Source of the DNA: CAYPIE01 sp964410665
GTDB taxonomy: Bacteria; Planctomycetota; Planctomycetia; Gemmatales; Gemmataceae
DNA: 7,163 nucleotides
Assembly (NCBI GenBank): GCA_964410665.1
Contig: CAYPIE010000171.1
Span: forward strand, 1 to 7,163
Direction of reading: 5' to 3'
Both the position numbers and the translations under genes were made by a program. The notes under the pieces were generated by a model, which saw nothing but the letters and a program-made list of their open reading frames with translations, did no database searches and was not told the DNA's origin. Position 1 is the first letter of the stretch. Each line of letters opens with the position of its first letter. Of the stretch, positions 1-5,274 are shown in pieces.

Positions 1-3
1 CTT

Positions 4-250
4 ACCGCAACCGCCTCTGCCTCTTTCCCCGCACCGCAACCGCCTCTGCCGCTTCCGCACCGCAAACGCCTCTGCCTCTTTCCCCGCACCACAACCGCCT
101 CTGCTTCTTCCGCACTGCAAACGCCTCTGCCTCTTCTCCACACCGCAACTGCTTCTGCCTCACTGAATTCCCGCAATCGCCTCTGCCTCTTAGGGGAGCC
201 CCGGACTGACTCCCGGGGGTACTTGCTTTTCGCAGACGCTTCTGCCTCTC
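4..250 (+). repeat. Degenerate tandem repeat array, 26-29 bp units
   Basis: Eight imperfect copies of a unit with core CCGCAAnCGCCTCTGCC are visible. Copies begin near 4, 33, 59, 88, 114, 142, 170 and 231. The first six spacings are 29, 26, 29, 26, 28 and 28 bp, so units 1+2 and 3+4 form a 55-bp higher-order repeat with alternating CTCTTTCCCCGC-like and TTCCGC-like linkers. Copies decay toward glgP; the last, near 231-250, is separated from the seventh by a GC-rich hairpin. The strand is strongly pyrimidine-rich (C/T). Unit lengths are not multiples of three and no convincing reading frame runs through, so I see no gene in 1-434. It lacks the exact repeats and unique spacers of a CRISPR array. 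Function unknown; it resembles the dispersed intergenic repeats of some Gemmata-type genomes, though that comparison is from memory. Confidence 0.85.
199..230 (+). terminator. Possible stem-loop terminator for an upstream gene
   Basis: CCCCGG (199-204) can pair with CCGGGG (213-218) across an 8-nt loop, and the T-rich stretch CTTGCTTTT follows at 222-230. GGGG (193-196) can alternatively pair with CCCC (199-202). The T tract is interrupted and starts a few bases past the stem, so this is a weak candidate. It could end transcription arriving from left of the window, or simply be a GC-rich palindrome between repeat units. Confidence 0.2.
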
Positions 251-380
251 TTGTGTCCTCCAAACACCCGCCCCTCGGAAGAGCCAAGTTTGCTGTGCTG
301 CTCCCCCGCCCTGCCGTCACCAGGCCCACGTCTTCGGGAGACTCAGCTTCTGAAAGCCCGTTTACTTGCGAGCTGAGGAT

Positions 381-413
381 TCCCGGGGTACTTTCGTGAA
401 TATCTTTGTCTAA
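381..413 (+). promoter_or_regulatory. Candidate ECF-type promoter of glgP
   Basis: The 184 bp between the repeat array and glgP hold no gene. The best promoter-like arrangement I see is GGGGTAC (385-391) followed after 16 nt by GTCTAA (408-413). This resembles the GGAAC-N16/17-GTC layout of extracytoplasmic-function sigma factors but has T for A in the -35 core. Good sigma-70 hexamers at 16-18 bp spacing are not evident; TTGCGA at 366-371 pairs only with a poor TACTTT. The transcription start would fall about 15-20 bp before the glgP ATG. Speculative. Confidence 0.18.
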
Positions 414-434
414 ACCCTCACCCCGGCGACCCCG

Positions 435-2918
435 ATGAACACATCGATCTCTCCCGACTCGACGCACGACCAGGCCCGGACCGGCGTTAGCGTTCCGGCG
501 ATCAAACAGGCCTTTCTGGACAACCTTTACTATGTGCAGGCAAAATTCCCCGAGGTCGCGACCCAGAACGACATTTACACCGCGCTCGCGGTGACGGTCC
601 GCGACCGGCTCCTCCGGCGCTGGGTGCGAACTGCCCGCTCGTATTACCAGAAAGCTGTCCGCTCGGTCGTTTACCTTTCCGCGGAGTACCTGGTCGGACC
701 TCATCTGGGCAACAACCTCATCAACCTCGGAATCCTCGATCAGACCCGCCAGGCGATGAACGAGTTGGGCATTGACCTCGACGCGTTGCTGGCCCATGAA
801 GAAGAGCCCGGCTTGGGGGCCGGAGGATTGGGTCGGTTGGCGGCATGCTATCTCGATTCCATGGCGTCCCTAGAGATCCCCGCGATCGGCTATGGCATCC
901 GCTACGAATTTGGCATCTTCGACCAAACGATCCGGGACGGGTGGCAGGTAGAGATCACCGACAAATGGCTGCGCTACGGCAACCCCTGGGAGATCCCCCG
1001 GCCCGAGATCGCGTTGCGGGTTGGCTTCGGCGGGTATACGCGGGCCTACACTGACGGCACAGGCCGCTACTGCGTCGAGTGGGTACCCGAATGGGAGGTC
1101 CTCGGGGTTGCCTACGACTCCCCGATCTTGGGCTACCGTGTGAACACGGCCAACTTGTTCCGCCTCTGGCAGGCGCAGGCGACCGAATCGTTCGACCTGG
1201 GTGCCTTCCACGTCGGCGACTACGATGGCGCGGTCGACGAGAAGGTCCGTTCAGAAAACATCACTAAGATCCTGTATCCGAACGATGAGCCGATGCAGGG
1301 GAAGATGTTGCGCTTACAACAGCAATACTTCCTCGTCAGTTGCGCGCTACAGGATATGATCCGCATTTACCGTCAGCGGATTGATGACCTCACCCGCTTA
1401 GACGCGAAATATGCGGTCCAGATGAACGACACCCACCCGGCCCTAGCCGTTCCCGAGTTGATGCGGTTGCTCATCGACGTGCACGGGATGGATTGGGAGC
1501 CCGCCTGGGAGGTGACCCGTCGAACGCTCTCGTACACCAATCATACCCTGCTACCCGAAGCTTTGGAGACCTGGCCGCTTGAGGCGTTCCAACGGCTGCT
1601 ACCCCGGCACATGGAGATTATTTTCGAGATCAACTGTCGGTTCTTGGACAAAGTAAAGGCCCGCTTCCCCGGCGACGAAGGCCGCGTCGCCCGGATGTCC
1701 CTGATCGACGAGCACGCCGGTCGCCGGGTGCGGATGGCGAACCTCGCGTGCGTCGGTAGCCACACGGTGAACGGGGTGGCCGAGTTGCATAGCCGTTTGT
1801 TACGCGAGGTGGTCCTGCGCGACTTCTGGGAAATGGAGCCGGAGAAATTCCGCAACGTGACCAATGGGGTGACACCACGGCGGTTCCTGTTGTTGAGTAA
1901 CCCGCCCTTGGCTGCCCTCATCACCCGTGTCGTCGGCGACCGTTGGCCGGCAGTTCCCGATGACCTTCGGAAGCTGGAGGCGTACGCCGAGGATGCCTCC
2001 TTCCTTGAGGAGTGGCGCGCGACGAAGCGGGTGGCCAAAGAGCGGCTCGCGCGGGTCGTCCGCGAGCGAACGGGGGAAGTGATCGACCCCGACACCCTCT
2101 TCGATGTCCAGGTAAAGCGGATTCATGAGTATAAACGTCAGCATTTGAATGTATTAAACATTATTACGCGCTACCTGCATCTAAAAGAGAACCCAAACCT
2201 AGACGTCGTCCCGCGGACCTTCATCTTCGGCGGCAAGGCGGCCCCGGGTTATTTCCTGGCGAAGCTGATCATCAAATTGATCCACGCGGTCGGAGAACGG
2301 GTCAACAACGACCCGGACATCCGGGGGCGACTGCGGGTGGTCTTCATCGCTGACTTCAACGTGCGGACGTCGCAAGACATTTATCCGGCGGCGGACCTGT
2401 CCGAGCAGATCTCGACCGCTGGGAAAGAAGCTTCGGGCACCGGCAACATGAAATTCTCCCTGAACGGAGCGTTAACCATCGGTACGCTCGACGGGGCGAA
2501 CGTGGAAATTCGCCGGGAGGTGGGTGCCGAGAACTTCTTCCTATTCGGGTTGACGGTACAAGAGGTCACCGATCGGTGGGCGCGTGGCTATGCCCCCCGG
2601 GTGGTCTGGGAGTCCGACCCCGAGCTGCGTCGTGCGCTGGGGGCGATCGCCGACGGGACTTTCTCACACGGCGACCCCTGGCTGTTTGCGCCGCTAGTAG
2701 CGAATCTGCTTGGGCAGGACCCGTACCTGGTCCTGGCCGACTACGCCGCCTATGTCCGCTGCCAGACCGAGGTCAGTGCGGTCTACGCGGACCCGGGACG
2801 CTGGTCGCGTATGTCGGTGTTGAACACTGCCCGAATGGGTTACTTCTCGTCGGATCGTAGCATCCGCGACTATTGCCGAGATATTTGGCACGTCACGCCA
2901 ACACCGGTCGAGTTGTAG
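435..2918 (+). CDS. glgP: Glycogen/starch/maltodextrin phosphorylase (GT35)
   Basis: This 827-aa protein is a full-length GT35 alpha-glucan phosphorylase, close to the roughly 800-840 aa usual for the family. It releases glucose-1-phosphate from glycogen or maltodextrin ends using inorganic phosphate and a PLP cofactor, in the cytoplasm. Family motifs run in order: SAEYLVG near 82-88, GAGGLGRLAACYLDS at 128-142, the NDTHPALAVPELMR segment at 331-344, RVRMANLA at 431-438, the NVTNGVTPRR segment at 474-483, KRIHEYKRQ at 561-569, and the cofactor site EASGTGNMKF, in which Lys673 should form the Schiff base with PLP. No catalytic segment looks broken. The first ~18 residues are Ser/Thr-rich and unlikely to be catalytic. 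The start is the first ATG in the frame and has no Shine-Dalgarno sequence, as is common in planctomycetes. Codons 560-589 are unusually AT-rich. Exact glucan preference cannot be read from sequence. Confidence 0.97.
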   Translation: MNTSISPDSTHDQARTGVSVPAIKQAFLDNLYYVQAKFPEVATQNDIYTALAVTVRDRLLRRWVRTARSYYQKAVRSVVYLSAEYLVGPHLGNNLINLGILDQTRQAMNELGIDLDALLAHEEEPGLGAGGLGRLAACYLDSMASLEIPAIGYGIRYEFGIFDQTIRDGWQVEITDKWLRYGNPWEIPRPEIALRVGFGGYTRAYTDGTGRYCVEWVPEWEVLGVAYDSPILGYRVNTANLFRLWQAQATESFDLGAFHVGDYDGAVDEKVRSENITKILYPNDEPMQGKMLRLQQQYFLVSCALQDMIRIYRQRIDDLTRLDAKYAVQMNDTHPALAVPELMRLLIDVHGMDWEPAWEVTRRTLSYTNHTLLPEALETWPLEAFQRLLPRHMEIIFEINCRFLDKVKARFPGDEGRVARMSLIDEHAGRRVRMANLACVGSHTVNGVAELHSRLLREVVLRDFWEMEPEKFRNVTNGVTPRRFLLLSNPPLAALITRVVGDRWPAVPDDLRKLEAYAEDASFLEEWRATKRVAKERLARVVRERTGEVIDPDTLFDVQVKRIHEYKRQHLNVLNIITRYLHLKENPNLDVVPRTFIFGGKAAPGYFLAKLIIKLIHAVGERVNNDPDIRGRLRVVFIADFNVRTSQDIYPAADLSEQISTAGKEASGTGNMKFSLNGALTIGTLDGANVEIRREVGAENFFLFGLTVQEVTDRWARGYAPRVVWESDPELRRALGAIADGTFSHGDPWLFAPLVANLLGQDPYLVLADYAAYVRCQTEVSAVYADPGRWSRMSVLNTARMGYFSSDRSIRDYCRDIWHVTPTPVEL

Positions 2919-3027
2919 GTCGAATCCCCACGGAAAGATCAGGAGTTCCACGATATGGCTCTACGGGTACGGTGGGCATACAAAGTCTGCGATGCCCCTC
3001 CGAAAGATACCCCGGGGAGTCTTCCCG
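2919..3027 (+). other. glgP-kinase intergenic spacer with a decoy start
   Basis: The spacer is 109 bp and shows no U-tract terminator hairpin, so read-through from glgP into the kinase gene is possible. It contains AGGAG at 2941-2945, 9 nt before an ATG at 2955. That ATG opens a 91-codon frame (to 3230) running out of frame over the 5' end of the kinase gene. Its product has no recognisable domain. A second ATG at 2992 is in frame with the kinase but lacks a ribosome binding site. Confidence 0.6.
3014..3019 (+). promoter_or_regulatory. Shine-Dalgarno GGGGAG deciding the kinase start
   Basis: GGGGAG ends 8 nt before the ATG at 3028. This is the only good ribosome binding site ahead of an in-frame kinase start, so 3028 is preferred over the upstream ATG at 2992, which would add 12 residues. 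A third in-frame ATG at 3079 still precedes the kinase domain and is not excluded. Confidence 0.55.
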
Positions 3028-5274
3028 ATGACACTTCCCACGCAGCTCAGCCCGAAGGACTCGAGCCTCACCCCGATCATGGAGGATGCGGATCGTCAAC
3101 AGTCCCGGACGCTGAGTCTGCGGGGCTGCGGGCCACCGCTCGATCTGCCAGGCTACACCGACTGGCGCTTCTTGGGTCAGGGTGCTTACGGCGAGGTCTG
3201 GGTGGCGGTCCACGCCAACTCGGGCCGTAAGGTCGCCATCAAGTTCTATAGCCGAAGAAGCACGCTGGACTGGTCGCTCCTGGCGCGGGAAGTGGAAAAA
3301 CTTCGGCACCTGTTCGCGGACCGATACGTCGTGCAACTGTTCGAGGTTGGCTGGGACGCCGAGCCGGCGTACTACGTGATGGAGTACATGGAGAACGGCT
3401 CGCTCGAGCAGCGGCTCCGGGACGGACCGTTGTCGGTGGAAGAAGCCCTCACCATCTTCCGCGAGTTGGCGGTCGGTCTGGCCCACGCTCACGCCAAAGG
3501 GATTCTGCACTGTGACCTCAAGCCAGCCAACGTCCTGATCGACCAGGATGGGAAGCCCCGCCTGGCCGACTTCGGCCAATCGCGGCTAAGCAACGATCAG
3601 TCCCCCGCCCTCGGCACACTGTTTTACATGGCTCCCGAACAGGCGGACATGACCGCCGTCCCGGACGTCCGCTGGGATGTCTATGCGCTTGGGGCAGTCC
3701 TCTACCGGATGTTGACCGGGGCGGCACCTTACCGGGGCGAGGCGAAGGTCTCCGAAATCCTCGGAAGCGGTGGGCTGGATCAACGACTCCTCCGCTACCG
3801 GACGTTTATCCGGGAAGCCCCGCCTCCGCGAATGCATCGCCAGGTGCCGGGGGTCGACCGCGATTTGGCCCGGATCATCGAGAATTGCCTGGCGGTCAAG
3901 CCGCACCGGCGGTTCGCGAGCGTTCAGGCGGTGATCCACGCCCTGGACGCCCGGGCGAGCGGGCGAGCCCGTCGGCCGTTGCTCATCGTTGGCGTCCTGG
4001 CGCCGGTGTTGATCGTCTTGGCCCTCGGGGGAATCGTCGGTGGCATGATGCGGTCCGGTTTTCTCGCGGCGAAGGAGGAGCTGATCGAACGGCAGCGCGA
4101 GGAAAACCGGTTCACCGCGGAAGTGGTTTCCGAACGGTTCGCGGATGAGATCGAGAACCGTTGGCGGATCCTCCAGGCGGAAGCCGCCGAGCCGTGTCTC
4201 GCCGAATGGGTTGCACTGGGGATCGACATCTGGAAGGAACACGGGTACCGAGCCGAACGGGACGCCCTGATGGCTTGGTTGAGCCAACGGCACGAGCACT
4301 ACAACACCCACTATTTTACCCCGCACAATCGGGCCGACCGCTGGTTCATGGATGACCGCCAGGGCTTCGAGATCGCGATCAGCCCCGAGGATGACCTCAC
4401 GCTGCGTAAGAACTACAGCTTTCGAGATTACTTTCGGGGCACGAACGCGCTCATCGAGGGGGATGTCGTCACGATCATCCGTCGCCCGCACTGCTCGTCG
4501 GTCTATCTGACTCAATTCCGGGGCACCAAGGCACCGACGGTGACCTTTTCGGTGCCCGTCTACCCCGCTGGGGATAATGCCGAAGAAGGAGAGCCCATCG
4601 GCATTTTGGCGATGGCGGTCAACCCCCGGGATTTGATCCGCCTGCCCGACTCCGAGGAGCAGTTCCCGATCCTGATTGACACCCGCCCAGATTGGGCCCG
4701 GCGGCGGTGGTCCGTGCTTCCCTTGGGCAGGTCGAACGGGGAGAGGATCCCACTGCTCGCTACAGAATCGGTGAAAGGGGTACCGTACTTGATCGATGAC
4801 CGAATCCGCGCCGACGCCGAGGAGTTGGTCAACACCCCTCTGGTGGGTGCGGCCACACCTCAGACAAAGGTGTACCCCGAGGACCCTTCGGAACCGGTGC
4901 TCGGGCCGCCGCCCGGGGAGAAGCCGTGGCTGGGTGCTTTGGCCCCGGTCATCGTTCGGGAGCCGGACGGCCGCCCTGCCAAGACAGGTTTTGTGGTGCT
5001 GATCCAGCAGGACTACGACTCGATCACGTTATTGGAGGACTGGGGCAGTCGGGTGGCGACCTGGGCGGTCGCCGGGTTGGCGGTGGTCATCGTGCTGATG
5101 GGGGCTCTGTGGTATTTCGTGATTTTCATCCTAAATGCCTCCCCCGAATCGCGTTGGGGTGGCCGGATGCGGCGTGCCGGGCTGGGGTCGGGCGATTCGA
5201 GTCACTCGGGAAGTTCTTCGAGCTCGGGGAGTTCTCGGCCCAGCGATCCCGGAAGGAGGACTCCCAATGGCTGA
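3028..5274 (+). CDS. Transmembrane Ser/Thr kinase with Cache-like sensor
   Basis: This 748-aa protein has a cytoplasmic Hanks-type kinase domain at about 44-308: glycine loop GQGAYGEV from Gly50, VAIK with ATP-binding Lys72, likely alpha-C Glu88, catalytic loop HCDLKPAN with Asp163, DFG at 181-183 and APE at 202-204. All catalytic residues are present, but the usual HRD arginine is Cys162, a non-RD form. A hydrophobic helix at about 317-341 leads into some 330 extracytoplasmic residues. These include a long helix rich in Glu and Arg and a YSFRDYFRG segment (463-471) followed by a SSVYL...FSVPVY...GILAMAV pattern, typical of double-Cache (PDC) ligand sensors. A second helix (about 676-702) returns the chain to a 46-residue Ser-rich cytoplasmic tail. 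The likely role is signal-dependent phosphorylation of Ser/Thr targets; ligand and substrate are unknown. The 3' end overlaps the cyclase gene by 8 bp, pointing to that protein as a partner. Confidence 0.92.
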   Translation: MTLPTQLSPKDSSLTPIMEDADRQQSRTLSLRGCGPPLDLPGYTDWRFLGQGAYGEVWVAVHANSGRKVAIKFYSRRSTLDWSLLAREVEKLRHLFADRYVVQLFEVGWDAEPAYYVMEYMENGSLEQRLRDGPLSVEEALTIFRELAVGLAHAHAKGILHCDLKPANVLIDQDGKPRLADFGQSRLSNDQSPALGTLFYMAPEQADMTAVPDVRWDVYALGAVLYRMLTGAAPYRGEAKVSEILGSGGLDQRLLRYRTFIREAPPPRMHRQVPGVDRDLARIIENCLAVKPHRRFASVQAVIHALDARASGRARRPLLIVGVLAPVLIVLALGGIVGGMMRSGFLAAKEELIERQREENRFTAEVVSERFADEIENRWRILQAEAAEPCLAEWVALGIDIWKEHGYRAERDALMAWLSQRHEHYNTHYFTPHNRADRWFMDDRQGFEIAISPEDDLTLRKNYSFRDYFRGTNALIEGDVVTIIRRPHCSSVYLTQFRGTKAPTVTFSVPVYPAGDNAEEGEPIGILAMAVNPRDLIRLPDSEEQFPILIDTRPDWARRRWSVLPLGRSNGERIPLLATESVKGVPYLIDDRIRADAEELVNTPLVGAATPQTKVYPEDPSEPVLGPPPGEKPWLGALAPVIVREPDGRPAKTGFVVLIQQDYDSITLLEDWGSRVATWAVAGLAVVIVLMGALWYFVIFILNASPESRWGGRMRRAGLGSGDSSHSGSSSSSGSSRPSDPGRRTPNG
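5196..5235 (+). repeat. Short in-frame tandem repeat in kinase Ser-rich tail
   Basis: CTCGGGAAGTTCT (5205-5217) recurs as CTCGGGGAGTTCT (5223-5235) with one mismatch and an 18-bp (six-codon) offset. Each copy is preceded by TTCGAG (5196-5201 and 5217-5222), the first with an extra TCA. The repeat encodes the SGSS-type stretch of the kinase C-terminal tail and probably arose by a small in-frame duplication. Confidence 0.7.
5251..5260 (+). promoter_or_regulatory. Strong Shine-Dalgarno for cyclase inside kinase gene
   Basis: GGAAGGAGGA contains a near-perfect anti-16S match and ends 6 nt before the ATG at 5267. The cyclase frame is open further upstream to an ATG at 5135, but that would add 44 residues with no domain character, all of them overlapping kinase codons. 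The site fixes the start at 5267 and favours translational coupling with the kinase, whose TGA is at 5272-5274. Confidence 0.88.

Noticed and set aside
1..250. Possible CRISPR array
   Set aside because: The units are degenerate, 26-29 bp long and contiguous. There are no exact repeats with unique spacers and no cas gene is visible.
2145..2170. Internal sigma-70 promoter in the AT-rich glgP patch
   Set aside because: TTGAAT at 2145-2150 resembles a -35 box, but at 16-18 bp spacing there is only GC-rich sequence and no -10 hexamer. The composition itself is kept as a finding.
2893..3579. Minus-strand open frame (228 codons) across the glgP-kinase junction
   Set aside because: It spans conserved kinase codons on the opposite strand, has no recognisable domain and no ribosome binding site that stands out.
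3586..4515. Long minus-strand open frame (309 codons) within the kinase gene
   Set aside because: It is an antisense shadow produced by GC-rich codon structure; its product is Arg/Pro/Asp-rich with no domain, while the + strand encodes a clear kinase and sensor.
5135..5266. Upstream in-frame ATG extending the cyclase by 44 residues
   Set aside because: It has no ribosome binding site and the added residues lack domain character. The ATG at 5267 has a strong Shine-Dalgarno and begins just before the FHA fold.
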